From: Nostocales cyanobacterium LEGE 11386 | GTDB lineage: Bacteria; Cyanobacteriota; Cyanobacteriia; Cyanobacteriales; Nostocaceae | Direction: 5' to 3' | DNA length: 64,000 nt | Assembly (NCBI GenBank): GCA_015207155.1 | Contig: JADEXK010000010.1 | Location: forward strand, 1 to 64,000 | In this document: piece after piece, positions 43,403 to 51,263 of the stretch | Position numbering within the stretch: the stretch's first letter is position 1 | Layout of the letters: every line of letters starts with the position of its first letter | Program-made: the position numbers and the translations under genes | Notes under the pieces: generated by a model | Seen by the model: the letters and a program-made list of their open reading frames with translations, nothing else | What the model was told of the DNA's origin: nothing | Database searches by the model: none

Positions 43403-43522
43403 AACGCTCATCTTCTTTACGCTAGCCAAGCAAGGTAGGGACGGTATCAATCCAATTCATTTTGCCTAATTATCGGCAAAAAATATGCAAATCATGCACA
43501 GACGTCATCAATTCCGTCTCTA

Positions 43523-44461
43523 TTAATCAACTCCATCAAATCTCCAGGGTACTGGATCAATAGATTGCCCATTGACATATAAACCCCAGTGTAAATGCGG
43601 CCCTGTAGAAGCGCCTGTGGAACCTACTGTGCCAACTAACTGACCAGCTTTAACGAAATCGCCTTCTTTGACTTTGATGTCTCTAAGGTGTAGTAAAATA
43701 CTGGTCACTCCTTGACCGTGGTCAATGCCAACTGTGTTTCCGTGAACCCGAAACCCGTCGGATACTCTACCAACCAAAGCAACTATGCCAGCAGCTGGGG
43801 CAACTACGGAAGAACCCGCAGCACCAGCGTAGTCAATGCCACGATGGTAGTAATCATTTGCAAATTTACCATTATAGTAGCGACGTACACCATAAATTGT
43901 CGTAATCCGCCCGGCATTTGGTTTGAGGAGTGGGCCATTCCAATGCTTTTGCGGCGTTTGTAACGCTTTAAAAGCTGCTACGCGCTGGAGTTCATGTTCT
44001 GTGGCTTTTACTCCGGCTTTTCCTGGTGGCAAATTAATGCGTTGTGTGGGAAAGGTACGATTACGCACACTTACTGCCAAGTTTCTCACCTGACCATTTC
44101 CCGAAACCTTGAGTGTTCTAGTTCCAGCTTTATCCAGTGGTGTTGTAGGAATTAAAGCTCGATACTGGTTCGGGGCAATTGCAAATGCGGGGTAAGCATT
44201 TTCACCAACAGTCACTGTGGGTTTGCTCCCATTTTCGGGATTATCTAAACTAATCACCACAGACAACGTATCACCTAATTGCGGATTACTCGGAGTTACC
44301 TGTACTTGCAAAGCAGCTACTGGCAAAGTCAAGGTGACAATGGGGACAGATGCCAAGATACCGATAAACAAGTTTTTTTTATGGCGATTGGGTTTGCAGT
44401 CTTTGAACCCAAAAGCGGGCAAATTTTTAGGGAAGTTTTTAGTGTGATTCTCAATAGTCAT
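43523..44461 (-). CDS. M23-family metallopeptidase
   Basis: A 312-residue peptidoglycan endopeptidase of the LytM/M23 type. An N-terminal hydrophobic segment (about residues 30-48, FIGILASVPIVTLTLPVAAL) is a signal or anchor. An Ig-like beta region covers about 50-135. The catalytic domain has the zinc ligands in YHRGIDYAGAAG (His, Asp) and HLHWGLY (His). It acts in the periplasm on the cell wall. Together with the L,D-transpeptidase and the ComFB gene it makes a cell-envelope group. Confidence 0.92.
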   Translation of the reverse strand: MTIENHTKNFPKNLPAFGFKDCKPNRHKKNLFIGILASVPIVTLTLPVAALQVQVTPSNPQLGDTLSVVISLDNPENGSKPTVTVGENAYPAFAIAPNQYRALIPTTPLDKAGTRTLKVSGNGQVRNLAVSVRNRTFPTQRINLPPGKAGVKATEHELQRVAAFKALQTPQKHWNGPLLKPNAGRITTIYGVRRYYNGKFANDYYHRGIDYAGAAGSSVVAPAAGIVALVGRVSDGFRVHGNTVGIDHGQGVTSILLHLRDIKVKEGDFVKAGQLVGTVGSTGASTGPHLHWGLYVNGQSIDPVPWRFDGVD

Positions 44462-44905
44462 AAAGCTACAAACAATCTCTTACTTCTGTTGACAAACAGA
44501 CTAGCTTATAAGCGCTGGTGTTTCCTAACCGAAGCAGATTTTTGGGAATACAGTATATGATACTCAGCAGTGTCACGAAATGTCCTGGGAACTAAACTAT
44601 ACTCAATGTAATGTATAACGGTAAGATTACCTGTTATTAGCTTAACCGATACATATAGACGCTCTAAACTTAAGATGAAAAAGGCTAGTTCTATAGCAAT
44701 TCTCTATGGGTCATGAACAAAAAGGAGAACTGGCTTCTACCTTCAGGGAATTCACCCTACGGGTATCTACAAGAAATCGGAGGTATAAGCTTGCCATTAT
44801 TTGCAAATCAAATAGGATTGCTATCAGCACAAAAAAATTCCGAGAGTCGGAAACCGCATCTGGGAACTTAGGTAAATGTGCAATTATGTGGCTTAACAAA
44901 ATATT
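44462..44905. other. Intergenic region, no gene supported
   Basis: A 444-bp AT-rich spacer. The plus-strand frame at 44706-44960 and its minus-strand partner have no family resemblance and overlap the devA 3' end, so I do not call them. It holds the M23 peptidase promoter; I see no clear operator. Confidence 0.4.
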
Positions 44906-45619
44906 TTATATTTTTACTTTGATTGGAGAAGCATTGACTAGCTTGCCATCTTCCATATGAACAATACGATCAGCAATATCTAAAATGCGATTGTCATGAG
45001 TAACCATGAGAATTGTACAACCTTGTTCTTTGGCAAGTTTTTGCATGAGGTTGACCACATCTCGACCTGACTGACTGTCAAGGGCAGCAGTAGGTTCATC
45101 TGCTAAAACAATTGGGGGATGACTAACCAAAGCGCGAGCGATCGCTACTCGTTGTTTTTGTCCTCCCGACAATTTGTCAGGATAATAATGGAGGTGATTG
45201 CCTAATCCTACTTGCTCTAGCATCAGCGCCGAGCGGGCTTGCATCTCTCGTGGCCCAATATGCTTGTGTAGTTCCAAACCCATTCTCACGTTCTGGAGTG
45301 CTGTTAAACTACCATGCAGATTGTGTGCTTGGAAAATATAACCGTTACGCTGTCGCGCCCGTACCAGTTGTTCGGTACTAGCGCCGCAAAGTTCTCTTTC
45401 CAAAACCTGTAAACTACCAGATTGGGGAGAACGCAAAGCACCAACCAAGGTGAGTAAGGTAGTTTTACCAGAACCAGAGGGGCCGGTCAAAATAATAATT
45501 TCGCCAGACTTAATTTCCAGATTGATATTAAATAGAACTTGCTTCCGCAGTGAACCTTGACCAAAGTAGTGGTCAAGATTATAGATAGAAATTACTGACA
45601 CCATAGCAATTTGAGATTT
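44906..45619 (-). CDS. devA: ABC exporter ATP-binding protein, DevA type
   Basis: ATPase of a DevBCA-type exporter. Walker A is LTGPSGSGKTTLLTLVGA, the signature is LSGGQKQRVAIARAL, and Walker B is IVLADEPTAALD. I trim the start from 45658 to about 45619, the codons for VSVISIYNLDHYFGQGSLRK, which is where family members begin; an alternative is the upstream ATG at 45658. The ORF lies 3 bp after the devC stop if the longer start is used. It exports a glycolipid or another envelope compound with DevB and DevC. The gene is a paralogue of the heterocyst glycolipid exporter, not necessarily devA itself. Confidence 0.85.
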   Translation of the reverse strand, partial: KSQIAMVSVISIYNLDHYFGQGSLRKQVLFNINLEIKSGEIIILTGPSGSGKTTLLTLVGALRSPQSGSLQVLERELCGASTEQLVRARQRNGYIFQAHNLHGSLTALQNVRMGLELHKHIGPREMQARSALMLEQVGLGNHLHYYPDKLSGGQKQRVAIARALVSHPPIVLADEPTAALDSQSGRDVVNLMQKLAKEQGCTILMVTHDNRILDIADRIVHMEDGKLVNASPIKVKI

Positions 45620-45661
45620 TATATTTGAGATGGAAAATTGGTAATTCCCATGCCCCATGTT

Positions 45662-46837
45662 TTAGAACATATCAGCAGGGTCAGCAGAGCGAAGTTTGCG
45701 AGTAGCGATCGCCCCGGAAATTGAACACATGATGATGGTTAGTATTAGCACTTGTAACCCCCGAATCGCCGTCATATACATCGGCAGATTTGTGGCAGTG
45801 CGAGTCATTTGATACAGTCCCAAGGATACTACTACTCCCGGAATAAAACCCAGTGCAGCTAAAATTAATGCTTCTTCAAATACCACACTTAACAGGTAGT
45901 AATTGCGATATCCCAATGCTTTGAAGGTGGCGTATTCTCTCACGTGGGCATTGACATCAGTGGAGAGAACTTGATAGACAAGAATCACTCCCACTGCAAA
46001 CCCCATCGATACACCTAGGCTGAAAATAAACCCTATTGGGGAGTTTGTTCTCCAAAAATCATTCTCAAATTCAATAAATTCGGCGTTAGTCATGACGTTG
46101 ACATCATCTCGCAGGTAGGCTTGCAAGGCTGTTGCCACATTTTTCGGGTCATAACCTGGTTTTACCTTAATCAAACCTAGGCTAATACTGCTGGACGGAC
46201 GATTGGAAAATAGCCGTAAAAAGTTCTGATCGCTGGTCATCAAGCTACCATCAGAACCAAATGAAGCGCCGACAGTGAATAAACCACTGATGGTAATTGT
46301 GCGTCCTTCGATTTCGGTAGTTAGGTGTTGACCTTGGTCAATTTGGGCGATCGCCTTTTGGTAATCGCCTCTGGCACTACGGTCGAAAAGGACAGTATCT
46401 GGTAGCTTAATAGACTGTAATTGCTGATTCACATCCGGTAAATCAAAAGCTGGCTTGTCTGGATTGAAGCCGATAACTTGCACCGATGTTTGGCGGCGTG
46501 TTTGGGGATTTTTCCAAATGATGTTGTTAACATACATTGCCTCTGCTGAATCTACCCCTGGGATATCCATGGCCTGATAAAGTCGCCGACGCGAAAACGG
46601 TGGCATATTTTGGAGGCTACGGGCTTGAGGACTGGTTAAAACAATGTCTGCTTGCAAACTGCGATGCAATCTAGTATTGCTGTCGTATAGCGCCGTCTGA
46701 AAGCCCATCTGCATAAACATCAAAACATCCGCAAAGGCAATGCCTGACAATGCTACCAACAAACGACTTTTTTCATGACTCAGTTGTAGCCATCCTAGAG
46801 GTGTTCGCCGCCGCAGTTGTTTGATTAGTCCCATCAT
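45662..46837 (-). CDS. devC: ABC exporter membrane protein, DevC type
   Basis: A 391-residue permease of the MacB-like FtsX fold. It has an N-terminal membrane helix with GWLQLSHEKSRLLVALSGIA, a large periplasmic loop (about residues 45-265), and three further helices with LGVSMGFAVGVILVYQVLST and VREYATFKALGYRNYYLLSV. With DevA and DevB it forms a trimeric ABC exporter that uses an outer-membrane TolC-like protein. It follows devB after an 82-bp spacer that holds an STRR array. Confidence 0.9.
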   Translation of the reverse strand: MMGLIKQLRRRTPLGWLQLSHEKSRLLVALSGIAFADVLMFMQMGFQTALYDSNTRLHRSLQADIVLTSPQARSLQNMPPFSRRRLYQAMDIPGVDSAEAMYVNNIIWKNPQTRRQTSVQVIGFNPDKPAFDLPDVNQQLQSIKLPDTVLFDRSARGDYQKAIAQIDQGQHLTTEIEGRTITISGLFTVGASFGSDGSLMTSDQNFLRLFSNRPSSSISLGLIKVKPGYDPKNVATALQAYLRDDVNVMTNAEFIEFENDFWRTNSPIGFIFSLGVSMGFAVGVILVYQVLSTDVNAHVREYATFKALGYRNYYLLSVVFEEALILAALGFIPGVVVSLGLYQMTRTATNLPMYMTAIRGLQVLILTIIMCSISGAIATRKLRSADPADMF

Positions 46838-46840
46838 AAG

Positions 46841-46882
46841 AGTGCTGAGTGCTGAGTGGGGAGTGGGGAGTGCTGAGTGGGG
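46841..46882. repeat. STRR heptamer array between devB and devC
   Basis: Six in-register units of AGTGCTG or AGTGGGG at 46841-46882. The array lies within the operon, upstream of the devC start, where it could alter the relative translation of devC. Confidence 0.85.
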
Positions 46883-46919
46883 GAGATGAGGGGGATTTGA
46901 TGCACTAAGTAATTACGAA

Positions 46920-48146
46920 TTACGAATTATGAAGTTCAATAACCACCTTGACTTGCATGTTGGTTAAGTTGGCAGCTTTCTGACTGGAAGCATCATCTAG
47001 TCGGATGAAAACTTCTACTACCCTGTTGTCAATATTGCTGGCAGGATCTGTGTTAATCACATTCTGGCGACGCACTTGTAAGCCCTTGCGATTTACTATG
47101 CCCTGTAATTCAATCGGGAGGAAATCTCCAAATACCTGCACTTTCTGTCCTGGATGCACTTTGCCAATATCGCTTTCGTAGACTTCGGCAATTACGTACA
47201 TTTCATTGGTTTGCCCAATATCAGCAATGCCATCATTGGAGATTAATTCACCTGGACGGGTGTGAATTTCAAAGACCTGACCATCTTGAGGCGATCGCAC
47301 ATAAGCTTGTTGCAAATTTACTTGTGTCCGTTTCATGGCTGCTATGGCACGATTGACTTCTGCTTCAGCAGCTTTTACATCAACTTCCGGCACTTCGACA
47401 ATTCGATCTAGTGTGGCTGTGGCTTCTTTGATCTGTTGCTGGCTGGTTGACTGGGTGCGATATAACTGTGCTTGTGCTTCTTGCAGATTTTTTTGGGCTG
47501 TTTCCAGTGTTAAGCGCTTGCTGTCTCGTTGGGAGGCTGATATGGCTCCTTCTTGATACAGCGCTTGATAACGTTGGTCTTCTGCTTCGGCGTTACGCAC
47601 TTCAGCTTGCAATCGGGCAATGGTCGCGGTTTGGGCTGCAATATCACCTTGGCTTTCGGCTTCGAGGCGGGCAATTGTTGCCTGTTGTGCTAAGATTGCT
47701 CCGCGTTGAGCGCCTGCTTTGATGCGGTTCAGGTTTGCTTGCTCCACTTTCACTTGTTCCTGAGCTTCCTTTAATGAAGCTGCCAAGCGATCGCGGCTGT
47801 CTAAAATAGCTATCACCTGCCCTGCTTTGACTCTATCCCCCTCCCTCACCAAAAGTTCCTCTACCCGACTCCCTTCGGTAGACGTGGTAGCAGAGAGTTT
47901 AATTACTTTTCCCTTTGGCTCAATGCGTCCTAGGGCTGTTACTGTTTTTAGTTCAGGCAGTAGTGCTGCTGGAGCTTGTGCCCTTTGATTAGCTGTATTC
48001 TGAAATTTTAATACCGTATAAACACTACTACCAATGACAGTCAAAGATACAATGATAGCTATAAAAAAGGGCGGACGTAAAATCGATTGAGGAGATAAGG
48101 ATTTGTCTAGCTTTGAGTTTTGCACGATAGCATACCTTTGAAGCAA
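46920..48146 (-). CDS. devB: ABC exporter membrane-fusion protein, DevB type
   Basis: A 408-residue HlyD/MacA-like adaptor. An N-terminal membrane anchor (about residues 27-50) is followed by a lipoyl-like half (VTALGRIEPKGKVIKLSATT, LLVREGDRVKAGQVIAILDS), a long coiled-coil hairpin at about residues 115-255 with repeats of LEAESQGDIAAQTATIARLQ, and a beta-barrel part (VRSPQDGQVFEIHTRPGELI). It bridges DevC to a TolC-type porin across the periplasm. First gene of devBCA; a divergent tetR gene shares its promoter region. Confidence 0.92.
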   Translation of the reverse strand: MLQRYAIVQNSKLDKSLSPQSILRPPFFIAIIVSLTVIGSSVYTVLKFQNTANQRAQAPAALLPELKTVTALGRIEPKGKVIKLSATTSTEGSRVEELLVREGDRVKAGQVIAILDSRDRLAASLKEAQEQVKVEQANLNRIKAGAQRGAILAQQATIARLEAESQGDIAAQTATIARLQAEVRNAEAEDQRYQALYQEGAISASQRDSKRLTLETAQKNLQEAQAQLYRTQSTSQQQIKEATATLDRIVEVPEVDVKAAEAEVNRAIAAMKRTQVNLQQAYVRSPQDGQVFEIHTRPGELISNDGIADIGQTNEMYVIAEVYESDIGKVHPGQKVQVFGDFLPIELQGIVNRKGLQVRRQNVINTDPASNIDNRVVEVFIRLDDASSQKAANLTNMQVKVVIELHNS

Positions 48147-48568
48147 TTCTAAATACGCTGATTCAAATTAAAAAAATCAAATTTTGGTAAATGTCCCGCC
48201 TAACTCTCTTTTATCACTCACCAGAGGAAAAAAATCTCATCCTGTCCTTGATTTTTGGACATAACAATGGATTGAATGCGTAGATTACCGTAGGTATCGC
48301 AACGTGATTTTTATAGCTAAATGTTTGTGTTGCGAAAAAACGTAACTATCAGGAAAAGGTTTTACCTGAATTTTGAAGTGATTGCTACAGCTACTCCCAT
48401 ATGCTCAACAGAATGATCTGTGGTATACAAAACTAAACTGTATAGTTCTATAATAGAATTATACTAAACCGAGTAGTTTAGTCAAGCGATCGCCAAAAAA
48501 TAGGGAGTAGGGGGAGAATCTACCCCATGCCCAAAACCTTTGCAGAATGTTGACAAAATAAGGATGAT
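48147..48568. promoter_or_regulatory. Divergent promoter region of devBCA and tetR with candidate TetR operators
   Basis: A 422-bp spacer. A 20-bp inverted repeat ACTAAAC-N6-GTTTAGT lies at 48463-48482. An imperfect copy, ACTAAACTGTATAGTTCTAT, starts at 48432, exactly 31 bp (about three helical turns) before it. Between them lie back-to-back -10 boxes: TATAAT at 48449-48454 (plus strand) and TATAAT at 48463-48458 (minus strand). This fits repression of both genes by the TetR protein. Inference from sequence only. Confidence 0.7.
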
Positions 48569-48574
48569 TTGAAA

Positions 48575-49195
48575 ATGGCACGCCCAAAAGCTGGAGAAAT
48601 AGACCGCTCAAGTTCAGCAGATAAAGTGGAAAAAATTCTGCAAGGGGCGATGCAGGAGTTTTTGGCTCATGGTTATGCTGCTACTAGTATGGATCGGGTG
48701 GCGGAAGCTGCGGGGGTTTCTAAGGCAACGGTGTATAGCCACTTTCAAGATAAGGAAGGATTATTTAGGGCACTGATAGAGAAACTGGCAAGAAAGCGGT
48801 TTCACTCAATTTTGGGGACACAACCCCTCAAGGGTGAGCCTTATATTGTACTGCGACGGTTAGCAACAACAGCCTTGGATCAAATGGTCAATGACCAGGA
48901 ATATCAGTCATTTGAGCGCCTGTTAATGGGGGAGTCGGCGCGGTTTCCTGAGTTGGCGCAGGTGTTTATTTACAGCATTGCCAAACCAGCGATTGAGACT
49001 ATTAGTAAATATTTAGCTTCTCGTCCTGAATTGAAGATACCTGACCCAGAGGCCACAGCCAGAATTTTGATTGGTTCGTTAGTGCATTTTGTGATGACTC
49101 AGGAGATTATGCACGGTAAAGAGATTATGCCCATGGATAGCGATCGCTTGATTGATGCTTTGACACACTTGATTGTTAATTGTGCCGTTGATTAA
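48575..49195 (+). CDS. TetR/AcrR family transcriptional regulator
   Basis: A 206-residue regulator; the first ATG at 48569 or that at 48575 may be the start (MARPKAGEIDRSSSADKVEK). The helix-turn-helix is clear: GYAATSMDRVAEAAGVSKAT followed by VYSHFQDKEGLFRALI. The C-terminal ligand domain is of the common TetR_C type (FERLLMGESARFPELAQVFI). It is divergent from devBCA and probably represses that exporter until its ligand binds. The ligand is unknown. Confidence 0.9.
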   Translation: MARPKAGEIDRSSSADKVEKILQGAMQEFLAHGYAATSMDRVAEAAGVSKATVYSHFQDKEGLFRALIEKLARKRFHSILGTQPLKGEPYIVLRRLATTALDQMVNDQEYQSFERLLMGESARFPELAQVFIYSIAKPAIETISKYLASRPELKIPDPEATARILIGSLVHFVMTQEIMHGKEIMPMDSDRLIDALTHLIVNCAVD

Positions 49196-49309
49196 CATAT
49201 TGCAGATATTTGGGAACGCCGACGAGTTCTTGAAAATCATGAAGTTTTCGTGAACGCTGTAGGACGGCTGTAGTTAATTTAACTAGAGCTATCCTTTGCT
49301 TCTAAAAGG
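49196..49309. other. Spacer after the tetR gene
   Basis: A short spacer between the tetR stop and MITE copy 2. The imperfect complement GTTCTTGAAAATCATGAAGT lies near 49226. The first target duplication of the MITE (TAAAAGG) is at 49303-49309. Confidence 0.4.
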
Positions 49310-49507
49310 ACGTGAATTCGATGAACCTCACCCCAACCCCTCTCCGTGTCGGAAAGGGGCAAAAATATCCCTGGTTTTGAACTAAAAATCAAGGTTTCAA
49401 AGCCTCTACGCCACTTGCTACAACGCGGGGAACCCGCGCAACGCAGTGGCTCCTCCTGGCAGGGGAGAGGTTTGGAGAGGGGTTTTTGATAGTTGGCGAA
49501 CTCACGT
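49310..49507. mobile_element. MITE copy 2 (198 bp) carrying a nested 45-bp palindromic insertion
   Basis: The ends ACGTGAATTCGA and GCGAACTCACGT are the same terminal inverted repeats as in copy 1. It is flanked by TAAAAGG at 49303-49309 and 49508-49514. Bases 49408-49452 are an insert absent from copy 1; the outer parts of copy 1 and copy 2 align with no length change before and after it. The insert is an imperfect palindrome (GCCACTTG... and ...GCAGTGGC around CGCGGGGAACCCGCG). The element contains the last codon and stop of the adjacent kinase gene. Confidence 0.88.
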
Positions 49508-51154
49508 TAAAAGGGGCAACTTCACAGTAAAAGTTGATCCTAGTCCTTCACCAGAACTGTTTGCATGAACGGTTCCCCCATGCAGTTCCACTAAATGATA
49601 GACGATCGCCAGCCCTAACCCCAGTCCAGCTTGAGTTTTGGTTGTGCTGCCATCAGCCTGATAGAATCGCTCAAACACATATTTGAGAAAGTCTGGTTTG
49701 ATACCAATGCCCGTATCAGTCACTTGGATCTGAGCATAACTCTTTGCTGTGTGTGCTTTTTCTTGACCACTGATGGTTGATAGTTTGATTTCTACTTGAC
49801 CGCTTGGAGGTGTAAATTTAATGGCATTAGTAAGTAGATTCCACACAATTTGCTGCAAGCGGTTTGGATCACCTGAGACGATAAAAGATGAAGATGGAGG
49901 TGAACAAAAAGTAAATTCTGGCTGGTCTTCTTTGTCTTCTGCCTTTGTGTCCGTTTCAGTACCTAAGATCATAAAATTAAATAAAATATTTTTAGTCTCA
50001 GCTTGAAGACGTACCGTATCCACTGCCGCTTCAATCACAGATACTAAGTTGGTGGGGCAAATATTTAAAAATAACTGGCCGCGAATAATTTGTGAGACAT
50101 CTAAAATATCTTCTATAAGTTGCTTCTGCAAAAGTGTATTGCGTTCAATTGTCTCCAAAGCACGGATAGTGGTTTTCTCATCTAATTTGCGATCGCGCAG
50201 TAGTTTAGACCAACTAAATATTGAGCTTAGGGGTGTACGGAGTTCATGAGAAAGAGTAGCTAAAAACTCATCTTTCATGCGGTTCATGGCTTCCGCTTCT
50301 TTGAGTGCTGCTTGCTCACGGATTAAGTTATTGCGTTGTTCTTCCGCTTGCTGGCGATCGCTAATATCTTGTACTGTGCCCACATAACTGATGATTTTGC
50401 CTTGACCCGCAAGCATCGGTGATGAGCGGAAGTGTACCCAACGCACAATTCCAGTTGGAGTAAGTATCCGCAACTCACAAGAGTATTCTTTACCTTCACG
50501 AATGCAGTTCAACCAGTTTGTCCGTACCTGTTCCTGGTCTGCTGGATCAAGTGATCGCCACCAACTTTTTGCTAAACTCTCCTCAGAAGTGATGCCCAAA
50601 ATACTTTGGTAGCGAGGATTTGTGTACGTACAGCGTCCTACTACATCTGTCAAAAAAATTCCCACAGGTGAGCAAGCACTTAAAGAGCGAAACTGTTCTT
50701 CGCGTTTTCTCAGTTGGGTATTCACTGTTATCAGTTCTGCTGCTTGTCGTTTCACTTCTGCGGTTTTCTGAAACAAATCGATAAACACGGCTACTTTATG
50801 TCTCAGTATTTGCGACTCAATGGGCTTGAACAGGTAGTCTACTGCTCCTAGGGAGTACCCTGTAAATATCATGGACTCGCTATCACTGAATGCTGTCAAA
50901 AAAATTATCGGGGTATGGTGCGATCGCTCTCGCTGTCGAATTAAAGCCGCCGTCTCAAATCCATTCATTTCTGGCATTTGAACGTCGAGTAAAATTACAG
51001 CAAAATCTTGGTTGAGCAGACATCTCAAAGCTTGGGCTCCCGATGTAGCCTTGACCAGATTCTGATTGAGGCTTTGAAGTATTGCTTCTAAAGCCAGCAG
51101 ATTTTCTAAATGGTCATCAACCAATAAGATGTTTACTTTTGTGTCGGATACCAT
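49502..51154 (-). CDS. REC-PAS-histidine kinase hybrid sensor
   Basis: A 550-residue soluble kinase. Domains: an N-terminal receiver at about 7-125 (ILLVDDHLENLLALEAILQS, phospho-Asp in VILLDVQMPEMNG), a PAS domain at about 148-275 (ACSPVGIFLTDVVGRCTYTN), HisKA with the phospho-acceptor His at about 303 ([20 protein letters not shown]) and an HATPase at about 385-548 (NLLTNAIKFTPPSGQVEIKL, VTDTGIGIKPDF, AGLGLGLAIVYHLVELHGG). The last codon (ACG) and the stop TGA come from MITE copy 2. It ends at PLLT, so only the extreme C-terminus can be affected. The large HAMP kinase gene lies upstream in the same direction. Confidence 0.93.
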   Translation of the reverse strand: MVSDTKVNILLVDDHLENLLALEAILQSLNQNLVKATSGAQALRCLLNQDFAVILLDVQMPEMNGFETAALIRQRERSHHTPIIFLTAFSDSESMIFTGYSLGAVDYLFKPIESQILRHKVAVFIDLFQKTAEVKRQAAELITVNTQLRKREEQFRSLSACSPVGIFLTDVVGRCTYTNPRYQSILGITSEESLAKSWWRSLDPADQEQVRTNWLNCIREGKEYSCELRILTPTGIVRWVHFRSSPMLAGQGKIISYVGTVQDISDRQQAEEQRNNLIREQAALKEAEAMNRMKDEFLATLSHELRTPLSSIFSWSKLLRDRKLDEKTTIRALETIERNTLLQKQLIEDILDVSQIIRGQLFLNICPTNLVSVIEAAVDTVRLQAETKNILFNFMILGTETDTKAEDKEDQPEFTFCSPPSSSFIVSGDPNRLQQIVWNLLTNAIKFTPPSGQVEIKLSTISGQEKAHTAKSYAQIQVTDTGIGIKPDFLKYVFERFYQADGSTTKTQAGLGLGLAIVYHLVELHGGTVHANSSGEGLGSTFTVKLPLLT

Positions 51155-51263
51155 AGAAGGATGAGAAAACGTTTTTTAGCATTTATTAGCTGATTAAGTG
51201 CTGTTGATTAACCTTGGAAACGGGAATCCACCACCAACCTTTGCAGAGATGGTGGTGCTTAAT

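Noticed and set aside
44706..44960. 84-codon plus-strand frame before devA
   Set aside because: It overlaps the 3' end of devA and has no protein-like pattern or start signal.
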